In this document: positions 15,290-21,060 of the stretch, piece after piece
Position numbering within the stretch: position 1 is the stretch's first letter
Layout: every line of letters starts with the position of its first letter
NCBI GenBank assembly: GCA_013817655.1
Contig: JACDCJ010000010.1
Location: 1 to 21,060 of the forward strand
Direction: 5' to 3'
Source: Actinosomnolentus pattersoniae (SeqCode)
GTDB lineage: Bacteria > Actinomycetota > UBA4738
DNA: 21,060 bases
Notes under the pieces: model-generated
Seen by the model: the letters and a program-made list of their open reading frames with translations, nothing else
What the model was told of the DNA's origin: nothing
Database searches by the model: none
Made by a program: the position numbers and the translations under genes

Positions 15290-15772
15290 GTGAGCGAGCA
15301 GCCAGCCGCCGATCCGCCGTCGCATCGGCCGGCGACCGGTCACCGGCGGCGCCGCGCTGCCAGGCGCCAGGCGCTCGACATCCTCTACCAGGCCGACGTT
15401 ACCGGCCGCTCGCCCTCAGACGTCGTCCAGGAGTGGCGGACGGCCGGCCGGCCGGTCGCCGCGTACGCCGCCGAGGTCGTCCAGGGCGTGTTGGCGAACC
15501 TGGAGGGGATCGACGCGATCCTCGGAGCGAACGCCGATGAATGGACCGTCCCCCGGATGGCTGTGGTCGATCGGACGATCTTGCGAGTCGCCAGCTACGA
15601 GATGCTGAGCGGGGTCCCGCCGGCTGTGGCCATCAGCGAGGCCGTGGTGGCCGCAAAGGAGCTCTCGACGGAAGACTCGGGGCGCTTCGTGAACGGATTG
15701 CTCGGCCGGATCGCCCGGGAGGCTTCCGGCGATGAGGCCCGGGACCGGGAAGCCGAGCCTTCCGATCCCTAG
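15290..15772 (+). CDS. nusB: Transcription antitermination protein NusB
   Basis: NusB pairs with NusE (ribosomal protein S10) on boxA RNA in rRNA antitermination complexes. The 160-residue protein has the all-helical NusB fold: RRQALDILYQAD (about 25-36) and the conserved C-terminal stretch RTILRVASYEML, VPPAVAISEAVVAAKELS and RFVNGLLGRIARE. A basic Arg-rich N-terminal lead (about 1-24) and an acidic C-terminal tail extend the core. The start is GTG 15290, 6 bases after efp. Its TAG stop lies inside a CTAG palindrome that also supplies the TAG stop of tatA on the other strand. No terminator hairpin is visible after it. Confidence 0.95.
   Translation: MSEQPAADPPSHRPATGHRRRRAARRQALDILYQADVTGRSPSDVVQEWRTAGRPVAAYAAEVVQGVLANLEGIDAILGANADEWTVPRMAVVDRTILRVASYEMLSGVPPAVAISEAVVAAKELSTEDSGRFVNGLLGRIAREASGDEARDREAEPSDP
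15769..15772. other. CTAG palindrome serving both nusB and tatA stop codons
   Basis: The plus strand reads CTAG. nusB ends with TAG at 15770-15772 and tatA ends with TAG on the opposite strand at 15771-15769. The two convergent genes therefore share stop-codon bases, with no room for an intergenic terminator. Confidence 0.95.
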
Positions 15773-15981
15773 ATCTGGCGCTGCTCCGAGCCGGAGTCGG
15801 GTGCGCGCGTGGAGCCCGGCGTCGCGGTGACGTCCGGTTGCTCGGCCGCCTCAGTCATCCCGTGCTTGAACTCCCGGGTGGACTTCCCGAGCGAGCGGGC
15901 AAGGTCGGGAAGCTTCTTCGCTCCGAAGAGCAGCAGGATGATCGCGAGTACGACCAGGAGCTCCGTGGGTCCCAGGTTCAT
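15769..15981 (-). CDS. tatA: Twin-arginine translocase subunit TatA/TatE
   Basis: TatA oligomers form the channel that carries folded proteins across the cytoplasmic membrane. The 70-residue protein has the full family signature: a short polar N-terminus (MNLGPTELL), one transmembrane helix (about 7-20), the FGAKKLPDLARSLG hinge and amphipathic helix, and a polar tail. It is the only - strand gene. A good ribosome site (AGGAAAGGA on the - strand, complement of 15988-15996) precedes the ATG at 15981. It converges on nusB and diverges from the pyr operon. No tatB or tatC is present in the window, so the partners must be encoded elsewhere. TatA rather than TatB is favoured by the short length and hinge sequence. 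Confidence 0.94.
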   Translation of the reverse strand: MNLGPTELLVVLAIILLLFGAKKLPDLARSLGKSTREFKHGMTEAAEQPDVTATPGSTRAPDSGSEQRQI

Positions 15982-16011
15982 GCCGGATCCTTTCCTCGTC
16001 GTCGTACAGCT

Positions 16012-16017
16012 AGTCTA
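16012..16017 (-). promoter_or_regulatory. Possible tatA -10 element
   Basis: On the - strand TAGACT (TAnnnT) stands about 30 bases upstream of the tatA start, leaving a leader of roughly 24 bases that contains the ribosome site. No -35 is clear. It lies about 40 bases from the -35 of the divergent pyr promoter. Confidence 0.35.
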
Positions 16018-16054
16018 TTCCCTCGGAGGGCCTATTGCCCGTGCGGCCGTCGCG

Positions 16055-16082
16055 TTGACAGCCCCCGGCTGTCCGTTATCCT
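16055..16082 (+). promoter_or_regulatory. Sigma70-like promoter of the pyr operon
   Basis: A perfect -35 TTGACA (16055-16060), a 16-base spacer and a -10 TATCCT (16077-16082) form the clearest full promoter in the window. Transcription is expected to start near 16089-16090, about 13 bases before the PyrR-binding loop. The region between tatA and this promoter (15982-16054) shows only the tatA ribosome site and a possible tatA -10 element. Confidence 0.8.
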
Positions 16083-16102
16083 GACCCGGAACCAGATCTT
16101 CG

Positions 16103-16135
16103 CCTTTAAGTCCGGTCCGGTGAGGCCGGGAAGGG
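16103..16135 (+). promoter_or_regulatory. PyrR-binding RNA loop (anti-antiterminator)
   Basis: The leader folds as the classical PyrR binding loop. The lower stem is CCTT (16103-16106) with AAGG (16131-16134). An internal purine-rich bulge follows. The upper stem is CCGG-T-CC (16112-16118) with GGCCGG (16124-16129), closing the terminal loop GGTGA. The TCC-nnnGA-GG core matches the family consensus (TCCAGAGAGG in Bacillus). With UMP or UTP, PyrR would stabilise this loop and let the downstream terminator form. Confidence 0.85.
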
Positions 16136-16164
16136 AGTACGCAGGTGGCGCAACTCCACGCTCC
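16134..16164 (+). promoter_or_regulatory. Candidate antiterminator of the pyr attenuator
   Basis: GGAG (16134-16137) can pair with CTCC (16161-16164), and GTGG (16145-16148) with CCAC (16156-16159), around the loop CGCAACT. This uses the last base pair of the PyrR loop and most of the 5' arm of the terminator, so it is mutually exclusive with both. The pairing was deduced by eye and the stem is interrupted. Confidence 0.45.
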
Positions 16165-16190
16165 GCGGCCCGCGCGGGGCGTTTCTCTTT
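16159..16190 (+). terminator. Intrinsic attenuator terminator in the pyr leader
   Basis: CGCTCCGCG (16159-16167) pairs with CGCGGGGCG (16173-16181), a nine-base-pair stem with one G-U pair and a five-base loop GCCCG. The T-rich run TTTCTCTTT (16182-16190) follows at once. It lies between the PyrR-binding loop and the pyrR start, the placement expected for PyrR transcription attenuation. Confidence 0.82.
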
Positions 16191-16212
16191 CCAGACGCCG
16201 GTGGGACCGCCC

Positions 16213-16785
16213 GTGAAGCCGATGGGTGAGCCGGCCCGGCTCCTCGACTCCGGGGAGATCCGCCGGGCGGTGACCCGTATCGCCCACGAGATCCTGGAGC
16301 GCAACAAGGGAGCGGCGCGGGTGGTCTTGGTGGGGATCGCAGCGAGGGGCGACGACCTCGCCCGCCGGCTCGCCACGGAGATCGCCCGGATCGAGGACCA
16401 CCAGGTCCCGGTTGGCGTCCTCGACATCACGTTCTACCGGGACGACATCGGGATGCGTGCGGAAGCTCCCGAGGTGCACGAGACGCGCATCCCCTTCGAC
16501 ATCACGGGAAGGCGGGTCGTGCTCGTCGACGACGTCCTGTTCACCGGCCGCACGATCCGGGCCGCGCTCGACGCGCTGGTGGACTTCGGCCGGCCGCAGG
16601 CCATCCAGCTGGCCGTGCTGGTGGACCGCGGGCACCGGGAGCTGCCGATCCGCGCCGACTTCGTCGGAAAGAACGTTCCCACTCGCATGGACGAGGACGT
16701 TCGCGTCCTCCTCCGGGAGGTGGACGGAGAGGACGGCGTCGTCGTGGTCGAGAAGGGTGAAACGAGGGAAAGGGAACCCGCGTGA
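16213..16785 (+). CDS. pyrR: PyrR, bifunctional pyr operon regulator / uracil phosphoribosyltransferase
   Basis: PyrR binds pyr leader RNA when UMP is plentiful and usually also has weak uracil phosphoribosyltransferase activity. The 190-residue product shows the family order: EIRRAVTRIAHEILERN, LVGIAARGDDLARRLA, LDITFYRDD, the PRPP loop LVDDVLFTGRTI (Asp106, Asp107, Thr111 region) and VDRGHRELPIRADFVGKNVPT. The start is not certain: GTG 16213 has a weak ribosome site GGTGGGA six bases before it, while ATG 16222 would give 187 residues. The open frame continues upstream through the terminator, but those codons are non-coding leader. Its stop overlaps the pyrB start as GTGA. It is the first gene of the operon it controls. 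Confidence 0.95.
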   Translation: MKPMGEPARLLDSGEIRRAVTRIAHEILERNKGAARVVLVGIAARGDDLARRLATEIARIEDHQVPVGVLDITFYRDDIGMRAEAPEVHETRIPFDITGRRVVLVDDVLFTGRTIRAALDALVDFGRPQAIQLAVLVDRGHRELPIRADFVGKNVPTRMDEDVRVLLREVDGEDGVVVVEKGETREREPA

Positions 16786-17744
16786 TCAAGCACCTGCTGT
16801 CCATCAACCAGCTCTCGGACCGAGACATCCTGCGGATCCTGGACACCGCGGAGAGCTTCCGGGAGGTCGGGACCCGCGTCATCAAGAAGGTTCCGGCGCT
16901 TCGCGGCAGGACGGTCGTCAACCTGTTCTTCGAGAACTCCACGCGGACCCGGATCTCCTTCGAGCTGGCGGCCAAGCGGCTGTCCGCGGATGTCATCAAC
17001 TTCTCCACAAGCGGCTCGTCGGTGTCCAAAGGCGAGAGCCTGAAGGACACGGCGCTGACGCTCCAGGCGATGGGGGCGGACGCCATCGTCATCCGCCACG
17101 CCTCCTCCGGGGCCCCCCACACGCTCTCCCGATGGGTCTCGGCGAGCGTTCTGAACGCAGGAGACGGTACGCACGAGCACCCGACCCAGGCGCTGCTCGA
17201 TCTCTTCACGATCCGGGAGCACATCCCCTCCTTCGAGGGCCTGCGGATCGCCATCGTCGGGGACGTCAGGCATTCGCGCGTTGCTCGCTCGCTCACCTTC
17301 GCTATGCGGATAATGGGCGGGGAGGTGACCCTCGTCGGACCGCCCACCCTCATTCCCCCCGAGGCGGCGGGGTGGGGCGCCGAGGTGTCCCACGACCTGG
17401 ACGCGGTCCTTCCCAAGCTCGACGTGTGCTACATGCTCCGCGTCCAGCGAGAGCGTCAGCGGCAGCAGTACTTCCCCAGCGTTCGCGAGTACTCGCGCCT
17501 GTTCGGGCTCACTCGCAGCCGCGTTCGGGGCTTGCCGGAGCACGCCCTCATCATGCATCCGGGTCCGATGAACCGCGGCGTCGAGATCGCCTCCGACGTC
17601 GCCGACCTTCCCCGAGCGGTCATCTCGGACCAGGTCACGAACGGCATCGCCGTGCGGATGTCGCTGCTGTACCTCGTGCTCGGCGGAGGCCGCGCGAGCT
17701 CGTCCGAAGAAGACTCCGAGCGTAGCGAGCCCGAGGTGGCGTGA
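16782..17744 (+). CDS. pyrB: Aspartate carbamoyltransferase catalytic subunit
   Basis: This enzyme condenses carbamoyl phosphate with aspartate, the committed step of pyrimidine synthesis. The 320-residue protein contains the carbamoyl-phosphate site STRTR (53-57), KGESLKDT, RHASSGAPH, HPTQALLD (from His133), the domain-linking GDVRHSRVARS, MLRVQRER, and HPGPMNRGVEI (from His259). All are ATCase rather than ornithine-carbamoyltransferase signatures. A polar acidic tail of about 16 residues follows the core. No pyrI regulatory subunit gene is near, so control is expected at the RNA level through PyrR. The GTG start overlaps the pyrR stop by four bases, with AGGGA upstream; the stop shares a base with the pyrC start. 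Confidence 0.97.
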   Translation: MIKHLLSINQLSDRDILRILDTAESFREVGTRVIKKVPALRGRTVVNLFFENSTRTRISFELAAKRLSADVINFSTSGSSVSKGESLKDTALTLQAMGADAIVIRHASSGAPHTLSRWVSASVLNAGDGTHEHPTQALLDLFTIREHIPSFEGLRIAIVGDVRHSRVARSLTFAMRIMGGEVTLVGPPTLIPPEAAGWGAEVSHDLDAVLPKLDVCYMLRVQRERQRQQYFPSVREYSRLFGLTRSRVRGLPEHALIMHPGPMNRGVEIASDVADLPRAVISDQVTNGIAVRMSLLYLVLGGGRASSSEEDSERSEPEVA

Positions 17745-19048
17745 TGCCCGAGCGGACCATCTTCCGAGGGATCCGCCTGGTGGACCCCGCATCGTGTCAC
17801 GATGGCCTCACCGACGTCCTGGTCGAGGACGAGGGTGTCTCCGCGGTCGGAGACGCGGTGGTGGCGCCGGCCGGGACCGAGGTGGTGGACGCGGGCGGCC
17901 TCGTTATGGCCCCCGGGCTGGTCGATCTCCACGCGCACCTGCGGGAGCCCGGGTTCGAGCACAAGGAGACCGTGGAGACGGGGAGTCGCGCGGCCGCGGC
18001 CGGCGGCTACACCGCGATCTGCGCCATGCCCAACACGGAGCCCGTCACCGACAACCTGGCGGTGATCGCCGAGGTTCGAAACCTGGCCGACAAGGCCGGG
18101 CTCTGCGACGTCCATCCCGCGGGGGCGATCACGCGCAACCTCGAAGGATCCTCCCTCACCGACATCGGCGAGATGGCGCAAGCGGGGGTACGCCTGTTCA
18201 CCGACGACCATCGATGCGTCCAGTCATCGCGGGTCATGCGCCTGGCGCTCGAGTACGCCAAGGCCTTCGACGTCGTCATCGCCCAGCACGCCCAGGACGA
18301 CGGCCTCACCGAGGGGTGGCAGATGCACGAGGGCTACTACTCCGCGCTCCTCGGCCTGACTGGCGCTCCCGCCGAGGCGGAGGAGGTGATCGTGGCCAGG
18401 GACGTGGCCCTCGCGCGCCTGACCGGTGGGCGGCTCCACATCACCCATGTCTCGGCCGCCGGTACGGTGGATCTGATGCAGCAGGCGCGAGAGCGAGGCC
18501 TCCGCGTCTCCTCGGACGTCACCCCACATCACCTCACCCTGTGCGACCAGGACCTCGTCCACTACGACACGAACCTTCGCGTCAACCCGCCGCTCCGCTC
18601 CGAGGAACATCGGGATGCCCTGCGGAAGGGGCTGGTGGGCGGGACGCTCGATGCCATCGCCACCGACCACGCCCCGCACGCCCTGGAGGACAAGGAGCAG
18701 GAGTTCGACCAGGCGCCGCCCGGGACCACCGGCCTGGAGACGGCGCTCGCCGTCATCCTCACGGAGCTGGTGGAACCGGGGCTGCTGGACCTGCTCCGCG
18801 CGATCGAGCTGCTCTCCAGCCGGCCCGCCCGCATCCTTCGACTCGAGGAGCAGGGGGGGCCCATCCTTCCGGGGCGCGCCGCCAATCTCACCGTCTTCGA
18901 CCCAGACGCGGAGTGGACCGTCGGCGAGCGTCCGTTCGCCTCGATGGCGGTCAACTCGGCCTTCGGCGGACGCAGGTTGAAGGGGCGTGTGCTCCACACG
19001 ATGCTTCGGGGGCGCTTCACCGTGCGCGACGGGGAGCCGGTGTGGTGA
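17744..19048 (+). CDS. pyrC: Dihydroorotase, class I
   Basis: Dihydroorotase cyclises N-carbamoyl-aspartate to dihydroorotate. The 434-residue amidohydrolase has the metal motif HAHLREPG (His63, His65), GGYTAICAMPNTEP, the LFTDD segment of class I enzymes, HITHVSA and ATDHAPH (Asp308). Length and motifs fit the class I (Gram-positive, PyrC-type) enzyme, not the shorter E. coli type. The start ATG 17744 overlaps the pyrB stop by one base (TGATG); a GTG at 17741 would add one residue. The final region contains the PARILRLEEQG and PGRAANLTVFD beta-sandwich strands typical of the superfamily. The metal-bridging lysine seen in some dihydroorotases was not located. In many Actinobacteria carA and carB follow; here pyrK follows directly with a four-base overlap. 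Confidence 0.97.
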   Translation: MPERTIFRGIRLVDPASCHDGLTDVLVEDEGVSAVGDAVVAPAGTEVVDAGGLVMAPGLVDLHAHLREPGFEHKETVETGSRAAAAGGYTAICAMPNTEPVTDNLAVIAEVRNLADKAGLCDVHPAGAITRNLEGSSLTDIGEMAQAGVRLFTDDHRCVQSSRVMRLALEYAKAFDVVIAQHAQDDGLTEGWQMHEGYYSALLGLTGAPAEAEEVIVARDVALARLTGGRLHITHVSAAGTVDLMQQARERGLRVSSDVTPHHLTLCDQDLVHYDTNLRVNPPLRSEEHRDALRKGLVGGTLDAIATDHAPHALEDKEQEFDQAPPGTTGLETALAVILTELVEPGLLDLLRAIELLSSRPARILRLEEQGGPILPGRAANLTVFDPDAEWTVGERPFASMAVNSAFGGRRLKGRVLHTMLRGRFTVRDGEPVW

Positions 19049-20007
19049 GCAACCACCCGGCGGACGGCCCCAAGCCGACGGCTGTGGCGGCGGGCTCCAC
19101 CACCTCGACGCCGACCGTCCTCCACTCACGGTGTGAGGTCCTGTCCAGCCGGGAGCTTGGTGCCTATCACTCGCTCACGCTCGTGGCCCCGGAGATAGCG
19201 GAAGCCTCCCGGCCGGGCCAGTTCGTGGAGATCGCCGTTCCCGAGGGACGGGACATCCTGCTTCGCAGGCCGTTCTCCATTCACCAGGCGTCCCGCCGCG
19301 GTGGATGGGCGGGGACGCTCGAGGTGGTGTTCGATGCCATCGGTCCGGGCACGTCCTGGCTCGCGGAGGCGAAGGCCCACGACGTCCTCGACGTGATCGG
19401 GCCGCTCGGGAGGCCGTTCAGCTACCCCCACGACCTGACCTCATGCCTCCTGGTGGGAGGCGGGTACGGGGCGGCCCCGCTGTACTTCCTCGCGGAGGAG
19501 CTTCGGGCGCGGAACAAGCTCCCGCATCTGGTCCTCGGCGCACGCGACCACGACCGCGTGTTCAAACCGATCGAGGGGAAGCGCCTCGCGTCGTCGATCG
19601 TGATCGCCACCGAGGACGGGAGCCTGGGCCTGAGGGGCAGGGTCACCGACGTGCTCGAGGACGCGCTGGAGCGAACGGCGGCCCAGGTGGTGTACGCCTG
19701 CGGTCCGAACCCCATGCTCCGGGCCATAGCCGAGCTGTGCCGCTCGCGCGGCGTTCCATGTCAGGTCTCGGTAGAGGAGCGAATGGCCTGCGGACTCGGG
19801 GTGTGCTGGACCTGCGTCGTACCGGTGCTCGCGTCGGACGGTGGAGGTTGGTGGAACGTTCGGGCCTGCGTTGAGGGACCCGTGTTCAACGCGGCGCGGG
19901 TTTGGTGGGACCGCTGGCTCGGAGAGCCGGGTACGAGCGAGACGGCGATGCCTCCGCGTGGCGCGGCCGGTCGCCGCGAGGGCGTCGTGGAAGCCGGGCG
20001 GCCGTGA
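19045..20007 (+). CDS. pyrK: Dihydroorotate dehydrogenase electron-transfer subunit
   Basis: PyrK carries electrons from the PyrD flavin to NAD+ through a [2Fe-2S] cluster and FAD. The 320-residue protein has FAD-binding RRPFSIH (74-80), NAD-binding GGGYGAAPL (138-146) and a complete cluster motif, C249-x4-C254-x2-C257-x17-C275. It is longer than the usual 250-280 residues: about 25 extra Thr/Ala/Pro-rich residues at the N-terminus and about 30 polar residues after the core. The start is GTG 19045 (GTGA overlap with pyrC); GTG 19084 would remove 13 of the extra residues. The stop overlaps the pyrD start, again as GTGA. Adjacent pyrK and pyrD indicate the class 1B heterotetramer. Confidence 0.95.
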   Translation: MSNHPADGPKPTAVAAGSTTSTPTVLHSRCEVLSSRELGAYHSLTLVAPEIAEASRPGQFVEIAVPEGRDILLRRPFSIHQASRRGGWAGTLEVVFDAIGPGTSWLAEAKAHDVLDVIGPLGRPFSYPHDLTSCLLVGGGYGAAPLYFLAEELRARNKLPHLVLGARDHDRVFKPIEGKRLASSIVIATEDGSLGLRGRVTDVLEDALERTAAQVVYACGPNPMLRAIAELCRSRGVPCQVSVEERMACGLGVCWTCVVPVLASDGGGWWNVRACVEGPVFNAARVWWDRWLGEPGTSETAMPPRGAAGRREGVVEAGRP

Positions 20008-20963
20008 GCGAGGTCGCTTCCCTCCGGGTCGACCTGGGTGAGATTTCTCTCCCGACGCCGGTGCTCGCGGCCTCCGGCTGCTTCAACTCCGGTCGCGAGA
20101 TGGCGAGCCTGGTCGATCTGGGCCGGATCGGCGGCATCGTCACCAAGAGCGTGACGCTCGGCCCCACGAAGGGGCTCCCCACGCCGCGGATGGCCGAAAC
20201 GGCCTCCGGCATGCTGAACGCTATCGGCCTGCAGAACCCCGGCGTCGACCAGTTCCTCGCCAAGGAGGCGCCGTTCATCTCCTCTTTGGGGACTCCGGTA
20301 ATCATCTCGGTGGCGGGGACGAGCGTCGAGGAGTTCTGTCAGGTCACGCTGCGTGTTCGCGACATCCCAGGCGTCGTCGCCATCGAGGCGAACATCTCGT
20401 GTCCGAACGTGGAGCGACGCAACCAGGTGTTCGCCTGCCACGCCGATCAGGCGGCCGAGGTCATCGGCGCCATGACGCGCCTCACGACGCTACCCATCTT
20501 CGCGAAGCTGACGGCCGACGTTACGAGCATCACCCAGGTCGCCGAGGGTTGTGTTCGAGCGGGCGCCTTCGGCCTTTCGCTCATCAACACGCTGCTCGGG
20601 ATGGCGATCGACACCGAGACGTTCCGCCCGAAGCTCGGGGCGGTGACCGGCGGCCTCTCCGGGCCGGCCATCCGTCCGGTCGCCGTTCGATGCGTCTACG
20701 AGGTCGCGCGGGCCTTTCCCGATCTTCCGATCCTCGGGGTCGGTGGGGTGGTGAGTCCCGCAGACGCCATCGAGCTGATGCTCGCGGGCGCCTGGGCCGT
20801 TCAGGTTGGGACCGCGAACTTCTTTCGGCCCGAAGCGACGGTGGAGATCACCGAGGGCATCGGCGAGTTCCTGGCCCGCAAGGGGCTGGGGAGCGTGACC
20901 GAGCTGCGAGGAAGGGTGGATGTCCCTGAGCGCGTCGCGGAACCGGCTTATCGTAGCGGTTGA
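20004..20963 (+). CDS. pyrD: Dihydroorotate dehydrogenase, class 1B catalytic subunit
   Basis: PyrD oxidises dihydroorotate to orotate with FMN. The 319-residue TIM-barrel protein carries AASGCFNSG near the N-terminus, the FMN/substrate lysine Lys48 in TKSVT, NAIGLQNPG, NISCPN with the catalytic Cys133 (class 1 enzymes use Cys, class 2 use Ser), NTLLGMAID, a phosphate-binding GVGGVVSPADA and VQVGTANF. Cysteine plus an adjacent pyrK identifies the NAD-linked class 1B enzyme, which is soluble. The start is GTG 20004, in a GTGA overlap with pyrK; the open frame upstream is out-of-phase pyrK sequence. The last 44 bases overlap pyrF. Most well-known Actinobacteria instead carry the quinone-linked class 2 enzyme, so this is a lineage clue. 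Confidence 0.97.
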   Translation: MSEVASLRVDLGEISLPTPVLAASGCFNSGREMASLVDLGRIGGIVTKSVTLGPTKGLPTPRMAETASGMLNAIGLQNPGVDQFLAKEAPFISSLGTPVIISVAGTSVEEFCQVTLRVRDIPGVVAIEANISCPNVERRNQVFACHADQAAEVIGAMTRLTTLPIFAKLTADVTSITQVAEGCVRAGAFGLSLINTLLGMAIDTETFRPKLGAVTGGLSGPAIRPVAVRCVYEVARAFPDLPILGVGGVVSPADAIELMLAGAWAVQVGTANFFRPEATVEITEGIGEFLARKGLGSVTELRGRVDVPERVAEPAYRSG

Positions 20964-21060
20964 CCTCTCGGACCCCGTCGCCGCGGAAGCGCTCGCGGCA
21001 CGACTGTCCGGGATGGTCGCCTACCTGAAGGTCGGACTCGAGCTCTTCACAGCCGGCGGG
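20920..21060 (+). CDS. pyrF: Orotidine 5'-phosphate decarboxylase, 5' part (cut by window end)
   Basis: PyrF makes UMP from OMP, the last step of the pathway. Only the first 47 codons are in the window. The N-terminus reads RLIVAVDLSDP, followed by VAYLKVGLELFTAGG. The first Asp of IVAVDLSD and the Lys of YLKVG are the substrate-contacting residues of the OMP decarboxylase family. The start ATG 20920 lies inside pyrD, 44 bases before its stop, with a good ribosome site GAGGAAGG at 20908-20915. The overlap implies tight coupling with pyrD. The domain architecture of the remainder is unknown. Confidence 0.92.
   Translation, partial: MSLSASRNRLIVAVDLSDPVAAEALAARLSGMVAYLKVGLELFTAGG

Noticed and set aside
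16134..16164. T-box-like look of GGTGGCGCAAC in the pyr leader
   Set aside because: It lacks the GGUGGnACCGCG core and any stem I specifier loop; the PyrR loop explains the leader better.
15838..16212. Upstream extension of the pyrR frame, about 125 codons
   Set aside because: It runs antisense to tatA and through the pyr promoter, PyrR loop and terminator; PyrR homology begins only near 16222.
1..21060. CRISPR arrays, insertion sequences, tRNA/rRNA genes, defence systems
   Set aside because: Reading both strands by eye showed no regularly spaced repeats, transposase motifs, cloverleaf sequences or toxin/nuclease cassettes. A short tRNA could be missed by eye, but almost all bases are assigned to proteins.

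Overview
The window is a compact, high-GC bacterial housekeeping region. Twenty genes lie on the + strand and one (tatA) on the - strand, and almost every base is coding. The gene order Rel, dtd, metallo-beta-lactamase-fold hydrolase, hisS, aspS, rarA, DUF948 protein, small DUF6167-like protein, alaS, ruvX, mltG, A24 peptidase, pepP, efp, nusB, pyr is the conserved actinobacterial order as I remember it from Mycobacterium and Streptomyces. The DUF948/DUF6167-like pair next to alaS, frequent GTG/TTG starts and apparently leaderless promoters fit this. The class 1B dihydroorotate dehydrogenase with a PyrK subunit, and an EF-P loop that is not the PGKGP form of typical Actinobacteria, suggest a deep-branching or uncultured Actinomycetota lineage. 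That placement is inference; no rRNA or other marker gene is present.

Layout. 1-2427: the 3' part of a Rel/SpoT (p)ppGpp enzyme, dtd (D-aminoacyl-tRNA deacylase) and a glyoxalase II-like hydrolase. 2432-6764: hisS and aspS, joined by an ATGA overlap, then rarA. 6760-8785: a promoter, two small membrane-anchored proteins of unknown function and an M20 metallopeptidase. 8843-11948: alaS and ruvX. 11979-13599: mltG and a short A24 prepilin-type peptidase. 13638-15772: an M24 aminopeptidase, efp and nusB. 15769-15981 (-): tatA, tail to tail with nusB. 16055-21060: a pyrimidine operon pyrR-pyrB-pyrC-pyrK-pyrD-pyrF (pyrF cut by the window end), preceded by a sigma70-like promoter, a PyrR-binding RNA loop and an intrinsic terminator.

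How the genes work together. The first two thirds serve translation and its quality control (HisRS, AspRS, AlaRS, Dtd, EF-P), transcription and rRNA maturation (NusB, RuvX), the stringent response (Rel), replication-fork repair (RarA) and envelope work (MltG, A24 peptidase, TatA). The last third covers de novo UMP synthesis from carbamoyl phosphate onward. PyrR very probably represses it by attenuation in response to UMP. carAB, which often sits between pyrC and pyrD/pyrK, is absent here, as are the aro genes often found between mltG and pepP.

No mobile element, CRISPR array, tRNA, rRNA or defence system was seen, and I find no convincing undescribed system. The most informative signals are the pyr attenuator, the recurrent TAnnnT-to-start-codon spacing (leaderless mRNAs), an AspRS with the residues of a non-discriminating enzyme, and the uncharacterised DUF948/DUF6167-like membrane pair. 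No stretch over 300 bases lacks a gene; the longest non-coding stretch is the 231-base tatA/pyrR divergent region, described below.
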